Shown here piece by piece: positions 31,701-41,770 of a stretch of DNA of 64,000 nucleotides. The DNA is taken from the NCBI GenBank assembly GCA_963575745.1, contig CAUYUJ010014270.1, positions 215,173 to 279,172 of the forward strand. Direction: 5' to 3'. The notes under the pieces are model-generated. The model was given only the letters and a program-made list of their open reading frames with translations, made no database searches and was not told the DNA's origin. Within the stretch, counting starts at the first letter, position 1. Each line of letters opens with the position of its first letter. This DNA comes from Prorocentrum cordatum (lineage: Eukaryota > Sar > Dinophyceae > Prorocentrales > Prorocentraceae). Made by a program: the position numbers and the translations under genes.

Positions 31701-33184
31701 GGTGCGCCTCTGCACCGAACCTGCCGTCTGATAGCCTTTTGCGGTGGAAGCGTGGTGCCTACGCCGGCGGGGCGGTAGTGGCGCGGCGTACGAAGAAGGA
31801 GCCCCTTGAGGGAGACCGCGGCGGCTGTGTCCTTTGGTTCCTGCAGCCCAAGTGGGAGCGTGTCCAGGGATGGGAGGGTCCTCGCCCTCTTCTGCCCCCG
31901 GTTGTCCAGTAGCCTGCGCTTATGCTCCTGCAGTAGCCATTGCATGGACTTCTTGCTGATGCGCTTCGAGGGGTCAGGCTCGGGGAGGGGAATGCCTTTC
32001 TTCTCCAATGAGGCGACCCAACAGCGTTCGCAGAGCCATCTGCACTTTTCCCCCTTCGTGTGCGCCTGCAGGCGGTTCTGGGCAAGTAGCTCCCGGGTGC
32101 AATCGTCTTCCCAGGTGCCTGCAGAACCGTGGAGTCCCACGCTGTGGCATCCGTCGCAGCTGTAAGTGGCCTCCTTCTGTAGCCTGCTGAAGCGCAGCGC
32201 CCATCGTGCACGACGGGGGGGACCAGCGCAGTACCTGGGGCGGGTGAGGCGGGGATGTCCTCGTCGAGGCGGTGGTTGGAGATGGCCTGTCCTCCGCCTA
32301 TGTACTTCAACTCCTCCATGTATCGCGGGCATCCCAGCCCGATCTCTGACCCTGCCAGCGCAGTGTGAAGCAGGCAGATGGAGCACTCTCCGTCGTGTAA
32401 CCGGTTCACGTCAGCTGGCTGCACAATGTCTTCTGGTACGCGCAAGGGGGCGTCCGAAGTGAATTTGCGCGTCTCCATCCCCGCCCACGTCTTCGGACAG
32501 CCGTGCTTGCCAGCAATCTCGTGGTGGTGGGCGTACGTGGCCAGGGTACTCGTATGACGTATGACCTTGGCAAGCTTGGTGTGGAGATTTTCGAGGTCCG
32601 CCAGCTGGTAGCCCCATGTCGTGGCGAACAGCGTGCGGAATTCTTTGTGCGCTTCCTGCCACGGGAGGCAAAGGCCCATTATTGCTTCGAAAATGCCCCC
32701 AGTGACCTCGGGGCTTGGGAAGGGCCATAGCGTGGCACGGGGCTCACGCAACTGCAGCATCATAACCACCAGTAGTACCCTGAGTGCGTGGGGGGAAAGC
32801 GGCTGTCCGCCAGCACCGATAAGCGTGCCTATGAGCTCTGTGTTGATCCCCTCGGGATTGAGCAAGGCGTTCAGGTTCTCCATCCCTGGATGCACCCTGT
32901 GCCGACGACACCTGCTGGTAGTAGTGTCCATGCCGCTGGAAACTGCTGGAGCGTGTCTCGGGGGGTGCAGTGACTTTTCCTCTTGGGGACCCCGTTGGAG
33001 CCCACCATGTGGGGTAGTGGTGGGAGAGATTCATACGCGACGCCAAACTGCTTGTCGTTCCATGGCGTGCCGAGCCCGAGGAACCAAACAATGGCCGCCC
33101 ACGTGAGGTTGTACACGAGGTTGCTCGCGTCGATCCCAACTTCCACGTCAAGGCAGTGACCCAGGTGGCTCCATGCTTTCCTGT
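31701..33184 (-). pseudogene. Cysteine-rich region downstream of the helicase
   Basis: Three minus frames cover it. One (to 32871) has LGHCLDVEVGIDASNLVYN; one (32931 on) has ECSICLLHTALAGSEIGLGC; a third (32386-31697) has YSCDGCHSVGLHG and CRWLCERCWVASLEKKG. The CxxC pairs suggest two zinc-binding modules of unknown class. Frame changes near 32930 and 32220 mean it is broken or spliced. It directly follows the helicase stop at 33185. Confidence 0.5.
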
Positions 33185-35677
33185 CTAGACTGCCTGGTTG
33201 CCTGGGTGTGGCCCCCATTTGCCATCGGTGAGGGTGTAGTCCGGAGATGGTGTACAGCAGGATGCCCAGAGTGGGTCGTCGACCAGCGCCTGGATGCTGT
33301 CCGAGAGGGCGGCCCCAAGCTTCGCCCACGAAAACTGCTCATCCAGTGGTGCCGCGATGCGGTCATTGAAAGAGCTCTCCAATTTGGCCTTGGCCTTCCT
33401 GATGGCATCGCCCAAACCTTTTACACTGTCGTCCCCGTTATGTGTGGGAGCAGCTGGGATCCACGACTCCAGGTCCTTGATGGGGTCGAATTCCTCGTCG
33501 CAGTGCAGGGCGGTACGGTTGCCCATGTCGCCCCCCTGGAAGCGGACCCATAGCCTGGCCATCCTCCCATGCTCCGAGAGCTCCCTGAGGTGCGATCCCG
33601 TGGCGGTGCCGAACATTCTTCCATCCCCGCTTATGACAACGTGTGACGTGGCACGCGTGATAGCGACATTGACCCTATTGGGATTGTCCATGAAACCCCA
33701 GTCGTGGCAGCAGTTGGACCGCGTGGTCAGGTAGATCACGATGTCTGCCTCGCCGCCCTGGCTAGAGTCGATGGTGGAGATGCTGAGCCTGCCGCTGGCC
33801 AGGTATTTCCCGGCTACCTGGCATACCCCTTGGAAGTGTAGCCCAATGCCGTTGAGTGGTGAGCTCCACTGCTCGAAAACCTGCTCGTGGCCCCCATGGT
33901 CACGGGGGTGGAGAGGGGGGTCGCTTGGCCCTATGAGCTCGCCTTTGCCATCGCCCTTATCCTTGTTCCTAGCCTGCCCAAGGGAGCCGATGATGCTGCG
34001 CCCTGACTGGGGCCAGCCCTTCTCGAGCACCGCACATTGAAGTTGGTAGCCTACCACGACCAGGACTGTGGTCCCTTTCTCCATGGCAGGCATGAGGGCC
34101 CTCACCACGTCCACCGTCTGCGCGGCCTCTGGGATGTTTGCGTAGCCAGAGTGAAGATTGGATGTGACCTCGACTGAGGGGTTGTCGACCAGGAGGAACC
34201 GGCGCCTTTCATCCGAGGGCTGCGGCGGGGGTTGAAGGTCCCATAGTAACGTCTCCATGTCGCCTGTGGTGGTCTTGGCCGATTCAGCCAGCGCACAGAG
34301 CCTCCCTCTGTCACAGGGTCGTACCTGCTGCCACGGTAGTCCTTCCACGATCGGTCTCTGCGTCAGTTGATTGGTGAGCCCTGTCCGAATAGCCTTGTTG
34401 TAGAAGGCCACGTTCGGCCACGACAGGAGAAGAGGATGCATACGGTAGAATAGGTCCAGTTGTACCACTGCAGGGGTATCCCCGCCCAGCGCATTGTACA
34501 GCTTGTCGAATATGGAGAGACACAGTCCCCTATCAGCCGCCTTCCTGGAGAGGACAGCGGGGGGAAGCTGCCTGGGGTCGCCGACCAGTAGCAGGTGCCC
34601 CCCCGACCGTATGACACTGACGAGGGACATTGCCGCCTTGAGTTCGTGGGCCTGTCCCGCCTCGTCGATGATGAGCAGAGCCGTTGGTGAGGCAGGCTTG
34701 AGCGACTCTGCCGCCTCGAAGGTGGCGATAATCAGCTTGGCGTCGCATAGCAGCTGAGAGCGGAAGGACAGGAGCTCCTTGGACGGCCCATTCTGCTTGG
34801 GAGGGTGGTTATGGGTCCTCTGGAAGTGTCCCACTGGGGTCAGGGTCGCAATCTTGGGCGCCACCCGGGCGTCCTTTGCGAGCCTGACGCACCTGTTGGG
34901 AAAGCAGGTCTCGCCAGCCAGTCCATTCTCCTCGCGCGCAATCCCGAGCCCGATGGCAGGCTGGTCGGCTTCCGTGTTCGATCCGGCCGTGAAGGCCACA
35001 GATTGCCTCGCAGGAAGCGAACTAGCCCATGCGTCCATGGTGGCCACCGTGAATAAAGTCTTGCCAGTCCCTGGGGGTCCATGTACTACCGTCACGTGGT
35101 GTCGGATAGTGGCGGTCAGCGCTTTGGCAGCGTTCTCGTTTAGTCGGTGCCGTCTGGCGGCGTCGTTGAGGCTGTCAATGGGAGGAAGGTTGCGAACTCG
35201 CTGGAGGACCTGCCCGATGCACCAATCAATCTCGTCGTCTGTTAATGGTGTGACGGCTTGCGCCTTGCTGTGATGCTGCAGCCTCGTGTCTTCCACCGCT
35301 GCTACGCCCGGTAGGCACTGCGCTCTGCTCTCAAGAGTGGCCCTCGCCCTTGCCAGGAGGGAATTGCTGCATGTTCTCGTATTATCCACTTCGTTGGCCC
35401 TTAGCCTGTCTCTCCGTTCGGAGGTCCGCTGATTGAGGTAGAAGGTTATCACATCCAGCGGGGAGCCCACCAAGTCGTCCGACGCTTGCTGGAGCTTGTA
35501 GATCTCACTGATGGCCTGATAGATTCTCCAGTACTGCAGCCTCGACGGCGCTCTGCCCAGTCGGAACAGGACTTCTCCCTCGCTGTCTGCGTTTGATTCC
35601 TTGCCGAGAGCCTGAAGCTCCTCGGCCTGCTTGGAGTCGCACCATGCCAGAGCTTGGTTGGTGGGGTACCTTGAGCC
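33185..35677 (-). CDS. UPF1-like superfamily 1 helicase
   Basis: About 830 residues after the TAA at 35678-35680. Motifs counted from TTG 35473 include Walker A GPPGTGKT (132-139), Walker B LLIIDEAGQA (about 267-275, DEAG), motif III LLVGDPRQLPPAV, motif IV LFYRMHP, motif V STIDSSQGGEADIV, and motif VI NRVNVAITRATSHVVISGD. This full set identifies the UPF1/SMG2/MOV10 branch of SF1 helicases, ATP-driven 5'-3' translocases acting on RNA or single-stranded DNA. It stays intact to the stop at 33185. It is in the same frame as the zinc-finger segment upstream. It could assist reverse transcription or resist nonsense-mediated decay, or be captured from the host; these roles are inference. Confidence 0.88.
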   Translation of the reverse strand, partial: GSRYPTNQALAWCDSKQAEELQALGKESNADSEGEVLFRLGRAPSRLQYWRIYQAISEIYKLQQASDDLVGSPLDVITFYLNQRTSERRDRLRANEVDNTRTCSNSLLARARATLESRAQCLPGVAAVEDTRLQHHSKAQAVTPLTDDEIDWCIGQVLQRVRNLPPIDSLNDAARRHRLNENAAKALTATIRHHVTVVHGPPGTGKTLFTVATMDAWASSLPARQSVAFTAGSNTEADQPAIGLGIAREENGLAGETCFPNRCVRLAKDARVAPKIATLTPVGHFQRTHNHPPKQNGPSKELLSFRSQLLCDAKLIIATFEAAESLKPASPTALLIIDEAGQAHELKAAMSLVSVIRSGGHLLLVGDPRQLPPAVLSRKAADRGLCLSIFDKLYNALGGDTPAVVQLDLFYRMHPLLLSWPNVAFYNKAIRTGLTNQLTQRPIVEGLPWQQVRPCDRGRLCALAESAKTTTGDMETLLWDLQPPPQPSDERRRFLLVDNPSVEVTSNLHSGYANIPEAAQTVDVVRALMPAMEKGTTVLVVVGYQLQCAVLEKGWPQSGRSIIGSLGQARNKDKGDGKGELIGPSDPPLHPRDHGGHEQVFEQWSSPLNGIGLHFQGVCQVAGKYLASGRLSISTIDSSQGGEADIVIYLTTRSNCCHDWGFMDNPNRVNVAITRATSHVVISGDGRMFGTATGSHLRELSEHGRMARLWVRFQGGDMGNRTALHCDEEFDPIKDLESWIPAAPTHNGDDSVKGLGDAIRKAKAKLESSFNDRIAAPLDEQFSWAKLGAALSDSIQALVDDPLWASCCTPSPDYTLTDGKWGPHPGNQAV

Positions 35678-37009
35678 TTACCTAAGCTCGATTACGTCGC
35701 ATTCGCTGCTGGGGATGTGGCCACCAAATTCCGGGGGCCACACGAGTCTGAGGGAGGCGACCTGGCCCTCTGGCGGATTGGTGGGGCTGAGGAGCAGCGC
35801 CCGCGACTGCGAGCCCTGACCCCCGTCCCATTCCCTTGAGCGGCAGCCTGACTTCACTTGGCCATTGCAGGTGTAGGAATGTCTTCCCATCCTGGGGGGG
35901 AATGCGTGGCGAAGCTTATATTTATCGAGCGCGCGGCAAAGCGACAGCTCATGCGTGGGGGTGACCGCCACTTCCAAGGCGCAGCTCTTCTTGCGTGCCA
36001 GGTCGGTTCTGGCTTTTACTGAGCCGTCCCATGTCGTCTCCGTGGGGGCCATGGTTCCCGCCCATGCCAATCTGGTCAGAATGATACCCCTCTGTCGCAG
36101 GTCCTGCTCCCAGTGTTTTGGCAGGTTAACTCCTTCTGCGATTTTCCCCATGGGGATGTGCAGACGGAATGGGGCTCCAGGGCGGTCCGCTGGCACGGAG
36201 AACATCTGCATGATCGCCTTGGCCGCGGTATCAGCTGGGGGGTCTTGGGACGTCGGCGAGGTGAGCGGGTGGCGGCCGCTGGTCCAGCAGAAGTCCTCCC
36301 CCCGTGGCGACCCGCCCCGATCGGCGGGGTCTTGCGACGATGCCCTGCTGGACCCGGCCAGCCTGTCACACAGGTTGGGGGGAGGCGGCTCCTCTGCGCT
36401 GATGCGAGGGAGAGGCGGGCCGCTCCCTCCCAAAGTCCTTACGCTGAGCCATGGGTTAACCCACCCGCCACGTCGATATAGGTCCGACGGCCGCAGGTTG
36501 GCAGACGGGATAGTGTCGGTGGGGGTGATGAAACTGAACTCGTCGTCCCGAAATGGAAAGTCGACCAGTACGTGGTCCCAGTCATCCGGGAACGTCCAGG
36601 CCGGTAGGTGCACGCGGCCCTCTTCCTCGACCGGGCAGGGGAGTTCCCACCCTGGCCACGCATGTCGCTCGATATCGAGATTGATGACGCAGTCTCTGGT
36701 CGTCCCTCGGGTCCGGGCCCAGAGGTTGCCTGCCTGAGTGTAGCTCCTGGGGTCAGGCCACCCGTGCTCCTTCTGCTTTGCGGCCTCCTGGTAGTGGTCG
36801 TTACTCATGAGATGCGCCTTGCCGTCACAGTGCCTCTGACAGACCTCGCACCAAAAGCACCACTCTTGGTGGAAGTGCGCCCATCTCATCCAGGGGCATT
36901 CACGGTTTTGAACGGGCTTGACTGCGCCTTCTGCACTGGGGCCACTCTTGCAGGGCTCGAACGGAAACTGCCATCTGACAAGGGGCCCATTGTTGTTTCG
37001 CTTTACCAT
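35678..37009 (-). CDS. N-terminal zinc-finger segment of the helicase polypeptide
   Basis: From ATG 37009 (MVKRNNNGPLVRW) to a TAA at 35678, 443 residues. Near residues 45-70 is WCEVCQRHCDGKAHLMSNDH, a C2H2 finger of the U1/matrin kind (C-x2-C-x8-H-x5-H), often RNA-binding. Later RLHIPMGKIAEGVNL and WDGSVKARTDLARKKSCAL give no known domain. The TAA lies in frame with the helicase: codons continue GSRYPTNQALAW beyond it, so this is one protein with a single stop. A frame open upstream to 37231 crosses the hairpin and is not the likely start. Confidence 0.7.
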   Translation of the reverse strand: MVKRNNNGPLVRWQFPFEPCKSGPSAEGAVKPVQNRECPWMRWAHFHQEWCFWCEVCQRHCDGKAHLMSNDHYQEAAKQKEHGWPDPRSYTQAGNLWARTRGTTRDCVINLDIERHAWPGWELPCPVEEEGRVHLPAWTFPDDWDHVLVDFPFRDDEFSFITPTDTIPSANLRPSDLYRRGGWVNPWLSVRTLGGSGPPLPRISAEEPPPPNLCDRLAGSSRASSQDPADRGGSPRGEDFCWTSGRHPLTSPTSQDPPADTAAKAIMQMFSVPADRPGAPFRLHIPMGKIAEGVNLPKHWEQDLRQRGIILTRLAWAGTMAPTETTWDGSVKARTDLARKKSCALEVAVTPTHELSLCRALDKYKLRHAFPPRMGRHSYTCNGQVKSGCRSREWDGGQGSQSRALLLSPTNPPEGQVASLRLVWPPEFGGHIPSSECDVIELR

Positions 37010-37035
37010 CCCGCGGCGGCGCAGCGGAGGGAAGC

Positions 37036-37050
37036 GCAGCCGATAGCTGC
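37036..37050 (-). repeat. Single UAUCG-loop hairpin before the helicase ORF
   Basis: GCAGC-CGATA-GCTGC on plus, a perfect five-base-pair stem, located 27 bp before the ATG at 37009 on the minus strand. Same motif as the clusters at 27554-27729 and 54025-54390. Confidence 0.75.
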
Positions 37051-37299
37051 GGATGCTGAAAGAATGCACGGGGGGGAGAAGCTTGAGCCGAGGCGACGAG
37101 GGCTCAGATGCTGCGGCGATCGGACGAACGGCGACCCGAGTGAGGGGGGCCACGGGGCGGGGCAGGAGGGGGGTGCGCGAGCGAGTGGGCGACATCAGCG
37201 GCCACGACGGGGTCGCGCAGGCTGGCCCCACGGGGGGGGGCGCAGGGGGAGTGCGCGGGAATGGGGGGGGGGCGGGCCCATTCCACTGGATGCGAGAGG
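37051..37299. other. Spacer between RNase H and helicase unit
   Basis: GC-rich, with G9-type runs near 37227 and 37264. No gene recognised. The 3' end of the RT-bearing unit should fall here. No poly(A) seen. Confidence 0.35.
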
Positions 37300-37823
37300 T
37301 AACAGCACGCCTTCCCTACGTAGGGCGTCTGCCCAATACACCCCAATGGTGGCCAGACTGTCGGCCGCCTTGTTAAGTCTGCGCCTGACGGCTTGCCATT
37401 TGAGTACCCAGCCTGCCCCCTCGACCTGCCCCGCGGCGTCCTCCATCTGTTGAGCCAAGTGTAGCCTTCGAGACTGGCTTTGCCAGCACCGTACCTTACC
37501 GAAGCTAGGTTGTCGCCGACAATCCGCGCTGTGCGGATAGGGCTGTTGATGTGGGGAAGCAATGCCCGCCCGGCACGACAGCCTGCAACCTCGGCCATTT
37601 GGGCGTTGCTGCAATCTGGGAGAGCGACTATGGCAATGACGAGCACTCGGGGTGCCCCGGTGCTGGGGTTGTGGTGCCACAGTATGGCCCCGGTCCCAGA
37701 GACCTTCTCGCCTTCCCCGATGGGTCTTGCCCCCCCATCAAAGGTGACCTCGTACGGCCATTGGGCGGAGTCAGAGTCGGGAAAAGGGGAGTCGCGAACG
37801 GTTATCTCGTCGCCTGGCTCAAG
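37300..37823 (-). pseudogene. RNase H domain of the giant LINE
   Basis: Minus strand reads WPYEVTFDGGARPIGEGE (first catalytic Asp, codon near 37737), NAQMAEVAGCRAG (Glu, near 37590), RIVGDNLASVRYGAGK (Asp, near 37512) and RRRLNKAADSLATIG (final Asp, near 37360). This is a complete type 1 RNase H set of acidic residues. A frame change near 37470 separates the last part. It would degrade the RNA of the hybrid. Confidence 0.8.
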
Positions 37824-38534
37824 TCAAATGTTGGCCCTGAGGGTAGTGGTGTGCAACCGACATTCTCGGCAGACGGTCGACGTCCAGCACGCGGTTGGAG
37901 AGTTGTCAGTCCTTGAGCATGGGAACCAACCTCTTCCGGGAGGCATCCACGCCGCGCGGCTATGCGTGGACTGCAGCACCACCAGTCTGTCATATGGGTT
38001 GCAGTGCCTGCTGACAACCAGGAGCCTCCGGACCTCGCCTCCAGCTCTGTCTGCGCGCCTTTGTGCGCGGGGACCTGCCGCCCCGCAAATTGCCCCGGCA
38101 GGAGGGGGGCGCGGGTTGCACGTGTGGCAGCGGTCACGCCGCACGGTCCACACAGCCGTCTCGTCATGTCTGCCAACCCTGGAGGGGTCGTTCTCAGCCT
38201 GCTCGTCTTCATCGCTCCCTTCGCGGGGGTCCGTGTCTGGGGTGGACAGCCCGCGCAGGATGAGAGTGGCCGCGTCGCTTGCTTCCAAAGGGGTGGCAGT
38301 AAGGTTGACGCAGTAGCGGAAGGAGATCTGGTGTAACACTTTGGCCAGTAGCGGTTGGTGCACGCCCTCGCTTGTGATGGCTTGGGCCAAGGTTGGCGGG
38401 TCGTCGGGCCCACGCATGGTGTCCCAGACGAGAGCGGCCGCCGGGCACCAGTGCCAGACGTGTTCGGTCGTGGCTTCTCCCAGCCCACAGAGCGGGCAAC
38501 GACCGCGCGGCCCTTCCCTGATCGGTGTCCTCAA
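37824..38534 (-). CDS. Zinc-finger connection (zf-RVT type) of the giant LINE
   Basis: A 236-codon minus frame starting near RGRCPLCGLGEATTEHVWHWCP, the C-x2-C...H...C motif that follows RT in many LINEs (zf-RVT). A second cysteine cluster (RCHTCNPR, later CRECRLH) follows. It precedes RNase H immediately. Confidence 0.7.
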   Translation of the reverse strand: MRTPIREGPRGRCPLCGLGEATTEHVWHWCPAAALVWDTMRGPDDPPTLAQAITSEGVHQPLLAKVLHQISFRYCVNLTATPLEASDAATLILRGLSTPDTDPREGSDEDEQAENDPSRVGRHDETAVWTVRRDRCHTCNPRPPPAGAICGAAGPRAQRRADRAGGEVRRLLVVSRHCNPYDRLVVLQSTHSRAAWMPPGRGWFPCSRTDNSPTACWTSTVCRECRLHTTTLRANI

Positions 38535-38559
38535 GAGCCCACCCGAGCTAGCGCAGGCG

Positions 38560-39500
38560 CAGGCTTGCGCTCTCAGAGGGGGGGGGGGGGAGTATCAGGG
38601 GGAAGCGTTTGCAGAGGGCGAGGGTGCGGGGTCCGTTGCCGATGCATCTAAGACACCAGGCAACACCAGGCAGCCCCCTCGTCGTTTGGGCCGGCTGTGA
38701 TCCACACTCTGCTGGCTGGCGCCCCGCAGCGACATCTGTGCGGTACTCTTTCGTCATTCCCCCTGCGCCTTGCCGGGCCTGGCAGGCCGTTACTGAGCAC
38801 CCTTAGCCCGTGGTACGCACAGGTGAAGGTGACGCATTACCGTAGCAACTGCCACCCCTCACCCACAGAGGGCTGCCATCTTCTCCCTTGGCTGGTTTTT
38901 TGAAGCCAGGTGGTGAAGTGATGACTGTTCATCTGCGCCCAGGCCGCCACGTAGGTAATTCTGCCACATTGCCTGCCCTCCAGTAGGTGGGGTCGTTGCC
39001 TCACAGCGAGTAGGGCCTGGGCAGCCTTTCGCTCTGTGATCATTTTGGGCCGCGGGGGATGTGCCTCTGGGGCCTGTGCTGCTCGGCCACTCCAGTTCAC
39101 CAGTTTGTTCCATCTGGTGCTGGCCCGCTCCCTGAGTGCGCAGGGCCCCCAGAAGTCCCAAAGGGGAACGCTCTTGCGGCAACAGCGCGGGCTGTTGCTG
39201 CAGGGCACCTGGGTGCGCCCTGCACTTGGAAGCGTATGCCGAGTCCGGCCAGGACTATGTCGGGGACCCAGGAGGCCCTGGCCAGCCCGAGGGCAGTTCT
39301 CAACTGGGCACACAGTTCACGGCCCTGTGTTACGTCCGGGGGGGCGTAGCGTGCAGCGTAAAGGGCCAGAGAAATCAGGTACGCGTTCCACGCAGCGGCC
39401 GACCTGGAAAGGGACATCTTGGCCAGGTGCAGCGCAAGGGATCTCTCCCTCATCCTGGGGAAGGGGGCGGTTCCACGTGCCCTTGCGTAAGACCTCTTCT
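38560..39500 (-). pseudogene. RT thumb/connection region of the giant LINE
   Basis: Frames 39453-39097 (SRSAAAWNAYLISLALYAARY, DVTQGRELCAQLRTALGLA) and 39313-38837 (MITERKAAQALLAVRQRP, MNSHHFTTWLQKTSQG) give plausible but motif-free sequence in the place of RT thumb and connection. Frame changes lie between them and before the zinc motif. Confidence 0.5.
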
Positions 39501-39502
39501 TG

Positions 39503-40962
39503 TTATCCTGTGAGGCCTCCGTTCAGCGGAGGTTCGTCGCCCTCTGCCGCTCTGGATACTACTACTGCCCCCAGGTACGGCCATTGTTCCCTCACCGCCG
39601 ATCCTCCAAAGGGGGTGTGCTCCATGAGTGTGCGCCACCATCCTTGGCCTCCCGCAGGTACGAGCGCCGTCTTGAACGTGCACCTGCAGGCGCGCTGATA
39701 GTGCGTGCACCGGATGGGGCCACGATCCCCCATGTAGCTGTCAATCAGAGCCCGGGTCAAGACCGCAGGTAGCCCCGAGATGAGCACGCTGTCTCCATAT
39801 TGCTCAAAGTGTACGGGGACCTCCTCCAGCGCTGCGCGGATATCGGGGGAGTCATCGGTGCGCGCCCCTCTGCATCTGTGCGCTTCGACCAGGAGCCCAG
39901 CGGCCTTGGCGGCCCAGGGGAGGGCGATTGCTGCGCGTAGAGCTTGTCTTGTTGTGCTTACAAGAGCGGCGAGGTCGTCTACGTAGGTGGGGTCGTCCTC
40001 TCCTGTGATGGATGCAATGGCGCTTATGAGAGGGCCATATCCCAAGCTCCACAGAAGGGGGAAGGCGGCGCCCCCCATGCCGACGGATCTGAGTAGGCGG
40101 CGCTCTGGCCCTTTGTACTTTTCCTTGCACGTCTTCACCTTCCGTTCGATTACCAATGCTTTTAGGGCGCTGGGTAACCACGTGGGGAGTCCCCACCTCT
40201 GTAAGAGGGCGTCAACCCATTGGAGCGAAATCCTTTCGAACGCTTTGTTCTGGTCGCAGAAGATGACGGCAGTGCAGGGGGCGTCACCCAAACCGGAGGC
40301 GGTGCGCTTGATGTAGACCTCCACTACCGCAAGATGCTGCCCGAGAAGAGCGGCCCAACCAGGACCCGGCGCGGTTGGTGGTTTGGGGGTAACGCTCAAG
40401 TGCTGCGTGACCTTGGTGATGTTGGGGCCACACTGTCCCCCTCTCTTGGCCGCTTGATTGGGGCTTACGAAGGGTTCGACGACTGGGCCGAGAAGGTCGG
40501 CCAGGGATGCCCCGTAGAGACGCCGTATGCAGGTGAGGAGTTGGAGCGGCCTCATGCCGTTGGGCCCTTCAGAACCCGGTTTCTTCCCAATCCAGACCAG
40601 GAGGTCGACTGAGGGCCCCAGTACCTCATAGATGAAGGCAGGTTTGAGATCCGCTGCGCACCATGCCTGGGAGAGGAGGCAGGCGACGAACCTTGCGCCT
40701 GGGTGAAAGGCCTCGCACGGGACCCGTCAACCCCTGGAGCGCTCCCGCCGGGGGTGACGACTGTGGCTGCTAGCTTTGCCCAACAGGGAGCAGGTCGACT
40801 GGATATGTCAGCGCCAGGGTGCCCCAAAAAGTACTGGTCAAGGAGCCGGCCAGCCGAACTGGGCAGAGGGGAGGCGGAATGCCAGTTCGAGCTGCGGCTG
40901 TCCCACAGCACCTTGTCAACCTGATTGGGCCTATCGTGCCAGGTACCGTCGTGATCCCTCAC
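39503..40962 (-). pseudogene. Reverse transcriptase of the giant LINE
   Basis: Frame 40962-40552 starts the fingers (ATVVTPGGSAPGVDG), and after a frame change near 40720 and the next frame 40555-39503 continues with NGMRPLQLLTCIRRLYG, CTAVIFCDQNKAFERIS (motif A Asp), RSVGMGGAAFPLLWSLGYG (motif B region) and DDPTYVDDLAALVST (motif C YVDD near 39974-39985). The active-site aspartates are all present. It is the best-preserved catalytic domain of this unit. Confidence 0.88.
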
Positions 40963-41770
40963 TCCTAGAATGGCGTGGGTCTTGTTTATTTATTTCCCGC
41001 TCGGTCCTGTAGTGGGCCGCGAGGGGGAAGCGTTCTGCTCTCCTGGGCCTCGCTGGACGGGGGATAGGTGCATCGCCATCTCTGCGTGACCTCAGCGTCC
41101 CAAGTCTTGAGCCAAAGACCTGCCTGCTCTGGGGTTAGGTCGTGTCCGTCCCATCCAAACTCATGTAACCAGGCTGCCAGGGCCCCCACTGGGCGTGTGA
41201 CTTGCTGTCTCTGGCTGGCTGCCGCCAGCAGCAGCCCCGTTGAGGCCCGCGCTCTGTGCGACTTCCACTTTTTCCACCAGTCCTGTAAGGCCGAGGAGAG
41301 GGCGCGCCTCCCGAATCTCATGAGGGCGGGAAGGACTGGGGGGAGGAAAGCGCGGTCATCTGGACCTCCCGGCGCTGGAGCAGGGTCGCTGGGCAAGCGA
41401 GAGGCGTCGCCATCGCCGTTGTCCGGGCGATGGTCGGGGAACCCACCTGGGCGGGCCGGCCTGATCCAGCTTGAGGGCTGGATTCAGGCCGCAAAGGTTG
41501 ACAGTTGGCACGCCGAAGAGGATCTCCAGGTCTGCGTAGATCCTGCGGAGCTCCACGTGCGCAGCTGTTGGGAGTTTCCTCATATCTGCCGCCCTCATGG
41601 TGTCGTCCCTTCTCGCTCTCCTTGCGCCCTGGGGATCAAGCGAAATGAGGGCATGATCTGATAGACTGAGCCGCCACAGCTTCCGGGGGTCATACTTGGC
41701 TCCAACAAAAGTTTCCTTGGAAACTCGCAAAAGGAATAATATGCATCTAAGCCCGTCGGCATGATGAAAA
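40963..41770 (-). pseudogene. EEP C-terminus and linker to RT
   Basis: The minus frame to 41356 includes VGAKYDPRKLWRLSLSDHALISLD, with the SDH catalytic box that ends EEP domains, followed by RADMRKL-like linker. Frame 41396-40986 continues with ALSSALQDWWKKWKSHRARA and WLHEFGWDGHDLTPEQAG, the usual helical linker before RT. Confidence 0.65.

Larger units (their letters stand above)
27932..37050 (-). mobile_element. Minus-strand unit with UPF1-like helicase (probable retroelement part)
   Basis: From 37050 downwards: one hairpin, a zinc-finger/helicase frame of about 1,275 codons, cysteine-rich segments, and a long Pro/Arg-rich frame with a 1.47-kb tandem duplication, ending at the stop at 27932. 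I see no RT inside it. The same hairpin type borders this unit and the adjoining RT-bearing unit, and both lie on the same strand head to tail. This suggests it is either the 5' half of the same family of giant element or a separate non-autonomous unit. Classification as mobile is inference. Confidence 0.5.

Noticed and set aside
33185-35677. Interpretation as the host UPF1 gene
   Set aside because: No UPF1 CH domain is seen upstream, the N-terminal finger is different, and the setting is wholly repetitive with an internal stop. It remains possible but is less likely.
37444-37462. Spliced-leader-like string TTGAGCCAA...GTAGCC on plus near the RNase H region
   Set aside because: Only nine contiguous bases match and it lies within RNase H coding sequence.
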